Positions 1 to 5,616 of a DNA stretch of 9,196 bases are shown here, piece after piece (position 1 is the stretch's first letter; each line of letters opens with the position of its first letter). The notes beneath the pieces were generated by a model. The model did not search any database. It was not told where the DNA came from and was given only the letters and a program-made list of their open reading frames with translations. Both the position numbers and the translations under genes were made by a program. The stretch is from JBDUDK01 sp040002995 (GTDB lineage: Bacteria; Actinomycetota; Acidimicrobiia; Acidimicrobiales; Ilumatobacteraceae). The stretch is from the NCBI GenBank assembly GCA_040002995.1, contig JBDUDK010000051.1, positions 1 through 9,196 on the forward strand, in the 5' to 3' direction.

Positions 1-1
1 C

Positions 2-121
2 AACGACTTCTCGATGGGCAGCCCCGGCACGTGCGGCAAGGACGGCCAGGGTGTGCCGGTCGGCGACGGCCAGCCGACGTTGCGCGTGAAGGCGCTCACG
101 ATCGGCGGTACCGCGGCGTGA
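2..121 (+). CDS. tldD: TldD metalloprotease subunit, C-terminal end only (5' truncated by window)
   Basis: Only the last 39 codons are present, read in frame 2 up to the TGA at 119-121. The visible peptide has the typical TldD ending: a GTCGKDGQ segment, then PVGDGQPTLRV and a closing LTIGGT. In TldD these residues belong to the C-terminal beta-rich domain. TldD is the catalytic, zinc-binding half of the TldD/TldE heterodimer, which trims peptides such as leader-bearing modified peptides and unfolded substrates in the cytoplasm. The HExxxH zinc motif would lie upstream of the window and cannot be checked. The stop overlaps the GTG start of the next gene (GTGA, 118-121), so the two subunits are probably translationally coupled. 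The family call rests on a short but characteristic C-terminus plus the adjacent tldE. Confidence 0.88.
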   Translation, partial: NDFSMGSPGTCGKDGQGVPVGDGQPTLRVKALTIGGTAA

Positions 122-1458
122 CCGAACTGCTCGACATCGCGCAGCGCATCGCGGGCCGAGCTCACAACGGTGAGCAGATCGAGGCGTACGTCGCCCGCGG
201 CCGGCAGTTCAACGTCAAGGCCTACGGGGGCGAAGTCGAGTCGCTCACGTCGGCGGAGTCCGCGGGCATTGGTGTGCGGGTGATCAAGGACGGTCGCCAG
301 GGCTTTGCCCACGCCGGCACGCTCGACGAGAAGGCCGTCGACGAGGTGCTCGAGGACGCACGCGACAACGTCCAGTTCGGCGAGCCCGACAAGTGGTACG
401 CGCTCACGGAGCCCGACGGCGTCGCACCCGTCGAACTCGACCTGTACTCACCCGAACTCGCCGCCATGGCGCCCGACCGCAAGGTCGCGTACGCGCTCGA
501 TCTCGAACGCATGGTGAAGGCAGGCGACCCCCGAATCACAGGCGTACGCCTCGCGATGTGGGCCGACGGTGTGGGCGAGGCGGCCATCGCTTCATCGACC
601 GGTGTGGCCACGTGGTCGCAGGGATCGTCGTGCTACGTGATGGCACAGTCGCTCGCGTCGGAGAACGGCGAGACCCAAACCGGTTACGGACTCGACGTCG
701 GACGCCGGGCCGACGACATCGACCTCGCCGCCACGGCCCACGACGCTGTGGATCGCGCGACTCGCTTGCTCGGCGCGAAGCAGGCGGTGTCGCAGCGGCT
801 CACGATCGTCCTCGACCGTCGCGTCGCCTCCGACTTCTTTTCGATCATCGGCGGCATGCTCACCGGCGATGTCGTGCTCAAACAGCGTTCGCCGTTCGCC
901 GACCGGCTCGGCGACACGATCGGGTCGCCGCTGGTCAGTCTGCTCGACGACGCCACCAACCCGTCCTCGTTCGGGGCCGACACCCACGACGGCGAGGGCC
1001 TCGCCACCCGCCCCACCACCTTGATCGACAAGGGCGTCCTCAAGGCGTTCCTGCACAACTCCTACACCGGCCGCCGTTCCGGCCAAGGCACGACCGCGTC
1101 GGCCGTGCGGGGCTACTCGTCGGCGCCCGGTGTCGGCTGCCTCGCGCTCGTCCCCTCGATCGGTACGAAGCGCCAGGACGAGTTGATCACCGACGTCGGT
1201 GAAGGCCTGCTCGTCCAGTCGGTCAGCGGACTGCACTCGGGCGTGAATCCAATCAGCGGCGACTTCTCCGTCGGCGCCGAGGGAATGATGATCCGCGGCG
1301 GCGCTGTCGCGGAACCGGTGCGCGAGATCACGATCGCGTCGACCCTGCAGAAGATGCTCCTCGATGTCGTCGCCGTGGGCGGCGATCTGGAATGGCTGCC
1401 CGGCGGCGACGCGGGTGTGAGCCTCGTCATCCGCGACGTCTCGCTCAGCGGATCCTGA
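118..1458 (+). CDS. tldE: TldE/PmbA, non-catalytic partner of the TldD/TldE protease
   Basis: This 446-residue protein is close to the roughly 450 residues of E. coli PmbA. I chose the GTG at 118 because it overlaps the tldD stop and gives a normal PmbA start (LLDIAQRIAG); the upstream in-frame start at 31 would lie inside tldD. The N-terminal part carries the family's helical/beta domain (VKAYGGEVESLTSAESAGIGVRV, about residues 35-57, read in pieces). The C-terminal half has HNSYTGRRSG starting near residue 313 and GVNPISGDFSVGAEG, both hallmarks of PmbA. There is no HExxxH zinc motif, as expected: TldE lacks the metal site and TldD supplies catalysis. In E. coli the pair matures microcin B17 and helps degrade CcdA; the natural substrate here is unknown. 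No modified-peptide precursor is visible nearby. The stop overlaps the next ATG by one base (TGATG). Confidence 0.93.
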   Translation: MTELLDIAQRIAGRAHNGEQIEAYVARGRQFNVKAYGGEVESLTSAESAGIGVRVIKDGRQGFAHAGTLDEKAVDEVLEDARDNVQFGEPDKWYALTEPDGVAPVELDLYSPELAAMAPDRKVAYALDLERMVKAGDPRITGVRLAMWADGVGEAAIASSTGVATWSQGSSCYVMAQSLASENGETQTGYGLDVGRRADDIDLAATAHDAVDRATRLLGAKQAVSQRLTIVLDRRVASDFFSIIGGMLTGDVVLKQRSPFADRLGDTIGSPLVSLLDDATNPSSFGADTHDGEGLATRPTTLIDKGVLKAFLHNSYTGRRSGQGTTASAVRGYSSAPGVGCLALVPSIGTKRQDELITDVGEGLLVQSVSGLHSGVNPISGDFSVGAEGMMIRGGAVAEPVREITIASTLQKMLLDVVAVGGDLEWLPGGDAGVSLVIRDVSLSGS

Positions 1459-2171
1459 TGCCGGAGCCTTCGGCTGCGGCGGTCGCCCGCCATCCCCATC
1501 TCGGCAACCTGCTCGCCCCCGGTCGTATCCGCGTCGACCTTCACTCCCATACGATGTGGTCAGGCGACTCGAGCACCACTCCCGAAGAGCTCGAGCACGC
1601 GGTGGTCGCGTCCGGTCTCGACGTGTTGTGCATCACCGATCACAACGCGATCAAGGGCGCTGTCGAGCTCCAGCACGCGTTGCCCTGCCGCGTGGTCGTC
1701 GGCGAAGAGGTGCGGACCAGCCGCGGCGAGTTGATCGGCCTGTTCCTGCAGGAGCGCATCCCGTTCGGGCTCCCGCCCGAGGAGGCCGCCCACCAGATCC
1801 GGGACCAGGGCGGGCTCGTCTACGTACCCCACCCGTTCGACCCACTCCGCCACAACCTCGCTGAGGATTCCCTGCGCGCGCTGGCCGCTGAGGGGCTCGT
1901 CGACGCGATCGAGGGATTCAACGCCAAGACCTCGCTCGCTCACCTCAACCACGCCGGTCTCACGGTGGCGCGAGAGGTCGGTGTGCCTGCCGGCGCGGGT
2001 TCCGATGCGCACGTCCCGGACGCGCTCGGCGCCGCCTACGTCGAGATGGACGACTTCACAACCGCCCAGCACTTCGTCACCGCGCTCGCGACCGCCACGC
2101 TCGTCGGTCACCACTGGGACCAAGCTCGCCCGTGGCAGGCGCGCATCATCCCCTCCACGTCTGCGAGCTGA
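1458..2171 (+). CDS. PHP-domain metal-dependent phosphoesterase
   Basis: This 237-residue protein consists almost entirely of one PHP domain. Visible metal-binding motifs, in order, are DLHSHT (His29, His31), CITDHN (Asp61, His62), GEE (82-84), an HP pair (His125) and GSDAH (Asp183, His185). These match the set that holds two or three metals in PHP enzymes. Small stand-alone PHP proteins include YciV/RnmAM-like 5'-3' exonucleases and nucleoside 3',5'-bisphosphate phosphatases, as well as histidinol phosphatases; the sequence does not tell me which reaction applies. The ATG at 1458 overlaps the tldE stop by one base, and alternative upstream starts lie inside tldE. The gene ends two bases before uppP, so it is in the middle of a tight operon. 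There is no signal peptide or membrane segment, so it should be cytoplasmic. Confidence 0.88.
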   Translation: MPEPSAAAVARHPHLGNLLAPGRIRVDLHSHTMWSGDSSTTPEELEHAVVASGLDVLCITDHNAIKGAVELQHALPCRVVVGEEVRTSRGELIGLFLQERIPFGLPPEEAAHQIRDQGGLVYVPHPFDPLRHNLAEDSLRALAAEGLVDAIEGFNAKTSLAHLNHAGLTVAREVGVPAGAGSDAHVPDALGAAYVEMDDFTTAQHFVTALATATLVGHHWDQARPWQARIIPSTSAS

Positions 2172-2173
2172 GC

Positions 2174-3007
2174 ATGCCCATCCTCCACGCGATCGTCCTT
2201 GGCATCACGCAAGGTCTCTCCGAGTTCCTGCCGATCTCGTCGAGCGGTCATCTGATCCTGGTGCCGTGGCTCTTCGGCTGGCACGACTTCGCCGGCAACA
2301 AGTCGCTCGAGAAGAGCTTCGACGCGATTCTGCATCTCGGCACGTTCCTCGCCGCGGTGGCCTACTTCAGACACGAGCTCGTCGTGTACATCCGCGATGG
2401 GCTCAAGGCCGCGTTCAACCGGCGGGTGCGCGCCACACCCGACGGCCGCCTGGCGTGGCTCATCGTGCTGTCGGCCCTGCCCGCCGCACTCGTAGGGGCG
2501 GTGGGGGAGAAGGCGGTGGAGGACCACACGGGCAAGATCCCCCTTATCGCGATCATGCTCATCGTGTTCGGTCTCGTGCTGGCGTGGGCCGATCGTCTCG
2601 GCGGCCGTCGCGAGATGCACGACTTCTCCGTGCGCGACGCGCTCATCGCCGGGGGCGCCCAGATCCTGGCCCTGCAGCCGGGCGTTTCCCGATCAGGCGC
2701 GACGATCACCGCCACACGATGGCTGGGGTTCAACCGTGACAGCGCGGCCCGCATCTCGTTTCTCATGAGCATCCCCGTGACGGGCGGGGCGGCCGTCTAC
2801 AAGCTGGCCAAGGTGCTGAACGACGGCATCTCGTCGAGTTTTCGGGCTGCGCTCATCGCGGGACTGATCGCCGCCACGATCTCGGGCTTCCTTGCCGTGT
2901 GGGGCCTCTTGAAATTGGTGCGCACGCACAGCTTCACCCCGTTCGTGATCTACCGCGTGACCGCCGGCATCGTCGTGCTCATCCTGGCCGCGACGGTTTT
3001 GAACTGA
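2174..3007 (+). CDS. uppP: Undecaprenyl-diphosphatase UppP (BacA family)
   Basis: This integral membrane enzyme dephosphorylates undecaprenyl diphosphate to the monophosphate, recycling the lipid carrier for peptidoglycan and other surface polymers; extra copies confer bacitracin resistance. The 277 residues match the usual size (E. coli 273). Both active-site regions are present: the E/Q-rich motif QGLSE (13-17), followed by SSSGH (22-26), and PGVSRSGAT (169-177) with the catalytic Arg173. Several hydrophobic segments follow in the expected polytopic pattern, the last near residues 225-276. The ATG at 2174 is preferred over an in-frame start at 2132 because it begins the protein at the usual MPILHAIVLGI and lies just after the PHP stop. 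The last 29 bases overlap the convergent SAF gene. No terminator is visible, so transcripts from both sides may run into each other. Confidence 0.96.
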   Translation: MPILHAIVLGITQGLSEFLPISSSGHLILVPWLFGWHDFAGNKSLEKSFDAILHLGTFLAAVAYFRHELVVYIRDGLKAAFNRRVRATPDGRLAWLIVLSALPAALVGAVGEKAVEDHTGKIPLIAIMLIVFGLVLAWADRLGGRREMHDFSVRDALIAGGAQILALQPGVSRSGATITATRWLGFNRDSAARISFLMSIPVTGGAAVYKLAKVLNDGISSSFRAALIAGLIAATISGFLAVWGLLKLVRTHSFTPFVIYRVTAGIVVLILAATVLN

Positions 3008-3596
3008 GCACGAGCACCACCGCGCCCTGACGCATCGCGAGAGCGATCCTCGGCGCGTCGTCTTTGGGCACGGCCACGGTGGCGGCAGTATCGCTGGTGT
3101 CGGTCACGAGCGCGTTCGCCGCCAGCACGAACGCGGGTGGTCCACCGTCGAACACATCGGTCGGCTCGAACACCGCGATGACATCGACGCGGTCGCCGAT
3201 GTCGAGGCGCAGATGACCTTCGTCGAGGGGGATGGCGACGCCACGCGTGCCCGCCGGCAGCACGTCAGTGTCGGCAACGCGTGCGGCGACGAGGATCTCA
3301 CCGCGCTCGACCGATGCGACGACAGTTCGGCCGATAGGCGGCTCGCGCAAAGCACCGTCGGGGATGGCGATCGCGGGGAGCGTTCGCGCCTCGACATCGT
3401 TCGCCGAGACAGCCTCGCCCGCCTCCAATCGATGGGTGGCCACGATCACCGCCGTCGCCGGACCCCACGAACTTCGGGCGCTCTGCGCGCCGGACAGCAG
3501 CGCGTGCACGATCACCCACGTGACGATGGCCAGCCCGACGATTGCCACCTGCAGAGGGCGCCGGCGGGCCCGCCACCGCAGCCAAAACGCGCGCAT
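2979..3596 (-). CDS. Membrane-anchored SAF-domain protein (CpaB/RcpC-like)
   Basis: This 205-residue protein begins with a basic stretch (several Arg in the first 13 residues) and then one hydrophobic segment at about residues 16-36, so it is probably a membrane-anchored protein with the rest outside. Residues about 46-110 read as a SAF domain: RLEAGEAVSANDVEARTLP, then GRTVVASVERGEIL and a run of small residues. The following GTRGVAIPLDEGHLRLDIGD resembles the CpaB/RcpC part that follows SAF in pilus-assembly proteins. No other pilus genes are present, so a Flp-pilus role is not supported. SAF genes beside FmdB genes are, from memory, recurrent in actinobacteria. It lies 54 bases downstream of the FmdB/Ruc gene on the same strand and is probably co-transcribed from the CIRCE-controlled promoter. 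A perfect AGGAGG ribosome site precedes the ATG. Its function is unknown. Confidence 0.8.
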   Translation of the reverse strand: MRAFWLRWRARRRPLQVAIVGLAIVTWVIVHALLSGAQSARSSWGPATAVIVATHRLEAGEAVSANDVEARTLPAIAIPDGALREPPIGRTVVASVERGEILVAARVADTDVLPAGTRGVAIPLDEGHLRLDIGDRVDVIAVFEPTDVFDGGPPAFVLAANALVTDTSDTAATVAVPKDDAPRIALAMRQGAVVLVLSSKPSRPG

Positions 3597-3601
3597 CGCT
3601 T

Positions 3602-3607
3602 CCTCCT
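3602..3607 (-). promoter_or_regulatory. Strong ribosome binding site of the SAF gene
   Basis: On the minus strand AGGAGG ends five bases before the ATG (3596-3594), an ideal Shine-Dalgarno sequence and by far the strongest in the window. It fixes the start of the SAF gene. Its first bases overlap the 3' arm of a short perfect inverted repeat (3604-3616), which may partly mask it. Confidence 0.8.
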
Positions 3608-3616
3608 CGAAGAGGA
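3604..3616 (-). repeat. Short inverted repeat over the SAF ribosome binding site
   Basis: TCCTC and GAGGA are separated by a three-base loop, giving a five-base-pair hairpin in the transcript. The 3' arm includes four bases of the AGGAGG site. It is small and may be a chance consequence of the purine-rich ribosome site. Confidence 0.35.
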
Positions 3617-3650
3617 CAGAAGGGGAAGCGGCGGTGACGCTAGCGGGTGC

Positions 3651-4052
3651 CTAATGGGTGTGGGTATGGCTCCCGTGCGAGTGCGACTTGCTGTCGCTCG
3701 CCGGGGTCGAGGTCGAGCCACCCGATGAATCAGACGATGTCTTCGTCTCCTTCGACGATGTGTCCTTGCCGCCGGACTCGGTCTTCGCTGGGCTGGCATC
3801 GCCCGCACTCTTGGAGTCGGCCGACGACTTGCCGTCCCTGCCGGCCGACGCTGACGACCCGGAGCCCCTGCTGTCGGTCTTGTAGAAGCCGTTTCCCTTG
3901 AACGTGACACCAACCGGGGTGAACACCTTTTTGACCGGGTGAATCAGGCCGTCATCGGGGCACACGGCCTCGGTGAGCGCAGGGTCGGTAAAGGACTGCT
4001 GGACCTCGATCGTGCCGTCGCAGTCGAGGAAGCGGTAGACGTAGGTGGGCAT
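3651..4052 (-). CDS. FmdB/Ruc-family zinc-ribbon-like protein with disordered, His-ended tail
   Basis: The 133-residue protein opens with MPTYVYRF, the FmdB-family signature, and has the family's FKGNGFYKTDSR block at residues 51-62. Residues 63-133 are a low-complexity tail of Ser, Lys, Asp, Gly and Thr, presumably disordered, ending in SHSHGSHTHTH with five His in eleven residues. The M. tuberculosis member Rv0991c (Ruc) is a redox-regulated chaperone that works with DnaK, holds zinc through four Cys and has an unstructured C-terminus. Here only Cys11 and Cys31 remain; the expected partners are Phe8 and Asp34, so a classical four-Cys zinc ribbon cannot form. A CIRCE operator lies 24 bases upstream of the ATG, arguing for HrcA heat-shock control. 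The ATG has a GGAG ribosome site four bases upstream. The name FmdB comes from a formamidase locus and does not describe the function. The family call is firm; the chaperone role is inferred. Confidence 0.9.
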   Translation of the reverse strand: MPTYVYRFLDCDGTIEVQQSFTDPALTEAVCPDDGLIHPVKKVFTPVGVTFKGNGFYKTDSRGSGSSASAGRDGKSSADSKSAGDASPAKTESGGKDTSSKETKTSSDSSGGSTSTPASDSKSHSHGSHTHTH

Positions 4053-4076
4053 GGGGCTCCGTCGGGGCGCTGGGGA

Positions 4077-4103
4077 TCAGCACTCGAAGATGTCGAGTGC
4101 TAA
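4077..4103. promoter_or_regulatory. CIRCE element (HrcA operator)
   Basis: The + strand reads TCAGCACTC, nine bases, then GAGTGCTAA. The CIRCE consensus is TTAGCACTC-N9-GAGTGCTAA, so 17 of 18 arm positions match and the spacer has exactly the consensus length. HrcA binds this repeat to repress chaperone genes such as groESL and dnaK until heat shock. It starts 24 bases upstream of the FmdB/Ruc ATG, the usual place for CIRCE in a 5' leader or promoter, and ends 40 bases upstream of the galU ATG on the other strand. Control of the FmdB/Ruc gene is therefore likely, and control of galU possible. Confidence 0.9.
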
Positions 4104-4128
4104 CGGTACCGGGCTGACGCGCAGTTCC
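4102..4128 (-). promoter_or_regulatory. Possible ECF-sigma (SigR/SigH-like) promoter for the FmdB/Ruc gene
   Basis: On the minus strand GGAAC (4124-4128) is followed after 19 bases by GTT (4102-4104). The actinobacterial oxidative/heat-stress sigma factors SigR and SigH use GGAAT-N18/19-GTT. The GTT runs straight into the CIRCE arm, so HrcA would cover the -10. The match is short and one base off in the -35. Confidence 0.22.
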
Positions 4129-4143
4129 GCCACGTAGGCTCCG

Positions 4144-5037
4144 ATGGTCATGGCGATGGTCCGCAAAGCCGTTATCCCTGCTGCGGGTCTCGGCACGCGG
4201 TTCTTGCCGGCCACGAAGGCCACTCCCAAAGAGATGATTCCCGTCGTCGACAAGCCGGGGATTCAATACGTGGTGGAGGAGGCGGTGCGGGCGGGAATCA
4301 CCGACATCCTCATTGTCACCGGGCGCTCGAAGAAGACCATCGAAGACCATTTCGATCGCAGCCCCGAGTTGGAGAGCGCGCTCGAACGCTCCGGGAAGCA
4401 GGTCTTGGCGCAGCAGATGCGGGCGATCGCCGACATGGCCGACATTCATTTCGTGCGACAGCAGGAGCCACGCGGCCTCGGCCACGCCGTCGGCATGGCC
4501 CGCGCCCACATCGGCGAGGAGCCCTTCGCGGTGCTCCTGCCCGATGACATCATGGCCGTTTCGAACCCGATCCTCTCCGACATGGTCGCGGCGTACGGCC
4601 GCCATGGCGCCTCGGTCATCGCGCTGCGCGAGGTCAGCGACGAGGAGGTCTCGCTGTACGGCGCGGTGGCCTTCGATCCGGTGGTGGGAGAGGAGCGGCT
4701 GCTGCGTCTGCGGGGGATGGTGGAGAAACCCGCTCGCGAAGATGCGCCTTCGCACCTGGGGATCATGGGTCGCTACGTGCTCAGCCCCGAGATCTTTGAG
4801 TGCATCGCTAAGGTCACCCCCGGGGCGGGCGGCGAGATTCAGCTCACCGACGCGATGGCGATGCTGCTCGGCTCACACGCGATCTTTGGACTGCCTTTCG
4901 CCGACGGCCGTTTCGATACCGGCAACAAGCTCGGCTGGCTGAAAGCCACCGTCGAACTCGCGCTCGAACACCCGGAGGTCGGGGCCGAGTTCCGGACTGC
5001 GCTCATGGAGATCTGCCGCCGCGAGGGTCTCCTCTGA
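4144..5037 (+). CDS. galU: UTP-glucose-1-phosphate uridylyltransferase GalU
   Basis: GalU joins UTP and glucose 1-phosphate to make UDP-glucose, the precursor of glycolipids, capsule and other surface sugars and of trehalose. The 297 residues are normal for the bacterial enzyme. The nucleotide-binding signature GLGTRFLPATK (15-25) and PKEM (28-31) are intact, as are LLPDD (131-135, metal-binding Asp), VEKP, GEIQLTDAM and the C-terminal FDTGNKLGWLKA block. The start is uncertain: ATGs at 4144, 4150 and 4156 are all in frame and all precede the conserved KAVIPAAGLG. A weak AGG lies five bases before 4144, while a TANNNT hexamer at 4135-4140 would instead favour 4150 as a near-leaderless start. 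It diverges from the FmdB/Ruc gene across a CIRCE-bearing intergenic region and converges on the next gene with only four bases between the stops. Confidence 0.96.
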   Translation: MVMAMVRKAVIPAAGLGTRFLPATKATPKEMIPVVDKPGIQYVVEEAVRAGITDILIVTGRSKKTIEDHFDRSPELESALERSGKQVLAQQMRAIADMADIHFVRQQEPRGLGHAVGMARAHIGEEPFAVLLPDDIMAVSNPILSDMVAAYGRHGASVIALREVSDEEVSLYGAVAFDPVVGEERLLRLRGMVEKPAREDAPSHLGIMGRYVLSPEIFECIAKVTPGAGGEIQLTDAMAMLLGSHAIFGLPFADGRFDTGNKLGWLKATVELALEHPEVGAEFRTALMEICRREGLL

Positions 5038-5041
5038 TCCG

Positions 5042-5584
5042 TCACGCCAGAACGCGGCGAAACAAGTCCGGATAGTCGAGCACGAGACCGTGTTCGTCGA
5101 CGTCGAGGTCGGCGACGAAACCCGACGACAAGGCCTCGAATCGCCAGCGTCGCTCGTCGAGTCGGGTGTATCGCTGCGGCGACGCGACCACGAGCAGTGT
5201 CTCGACATCGACCCACGCTGCGACGATCTCGGCCGATTCGCCGACGGCGAGTCCGAGCCGGCGGATCGGCAACGTGTTCGTGAATGGCGTGCAACCCAGG
5301 TCGATGTCGGTGCACCCGTCGAGGTCGGCGCGTGGCGCGCCGTTGACCTCGCCCCACTTTCCGGCGCCGTCATGAGCCAGCCACAGGTCGGGTTCTTCGG
5401 CGTCGCGAAACAGCATGAAGTGACGCAGGGTCCACGAGTCGTCGACCCGGATGGCGTAGTGGACATTGAGCCCGGCGATGACGCCGTCGGCGGTCCACCC
5501 GCCTCCCTCCCAGCCGAGGCGCAACCGCTCGTGGTGGCCGCTGTTCCACGACCGCCAGCTCGCTTCGATCTCTCGCTCGCGCAT
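5042..5584 (-). CDS. Putative glycolipid-binding family protein (DUF1089 type)
   Basis: The 180-residue protein matches my recollection of the Glycolipid_bind (formerly DUF1089) family along its whole length. The strongest marker is the block DIDLGCTPFTNTLPIRRL (93-110), followed by a Q-Y-T motif (SPQRYTRL) and the C-terminal VDEHGLVLDYPDLFRR. Trp-rich strands at residues 10-77 are also typical. The family is widespread in actinobacteria; the name comes from structural similarity to glycolipid-binding proteins, and no reaction is established. There is no signal peptide or membrane segment. It sits between galU and moeA on the opposite strand, tail-to-tail with galU and head-to-head with moeA across 32 bases. 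UDP-glucose from GalU feeds glycolipid synthesis, but a functional link is only a guess from position. No clear ribosome site precedes the ATG at 5584; no nearer alternative start fits better. Confidence 0.82.
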   Translation of the reverse strand: MREREIEASWRSWNSGHHERLRLGWEGGGWTADGVIAGLNVHYAIRVDDSWTLRHFMLFRDAEEPDLWLAHDGAGKWGEVNGAPRADLDGCTDIDLGCTPFTNTLPIRRLGLAVGESAEIVAAWVDVETLLVVASPQRYTRLDERRWRFEALSSGFVADLDVDEHGLVLDYPDLFRRVLA

Positions 5585-5601
5585 GCGCGCAGTCTCGCCC
5601 G

Positions 5602-5607
5602 TAAAGT
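5602..5607 (+). promoter_or_regulatory. Putative -10 hexamer of moeA
   Basis: TAAAGT fits the TANNNT -10 consensus and lies nine bases before the moeA ATG, so the transcript would have a leader of only a few bases. No Shine-Dalgarno sequence and no clear -35 is seen. Confidence 0.45.
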
Positions 5608-5616
5608 CGACTCTCG

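Noticed and set aside
31..117. Upstream start for tldE at 31
   Set aside because: It would overlap tldD by 91 bases and add an Arg/Gly-rich stretch foreign to PmbA; GTG 118 overlaps the tldD stop and fits the family length.
393..1202. Long alternative frames on both strands inside tldE (also 592-1236 on the minus strand)
   Set aside because: Arg-rich shadow translations without any recognisable motif, fully inside a clear gene.
2979..3596. Flp pilus assembly CpaB
   Set aside because: The SAF part fits, but no other pilus genes are in the window and the neighbour is a chaperone-like gene, so only the domain family is claimed.
3651..4052. Formamidase regulator function implied by the FmdB name
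   Set aside because: The name is historical; there is no DNA-binding domain and no formamidase gene nearby, and the studied homolog Ruc is a chaperone.
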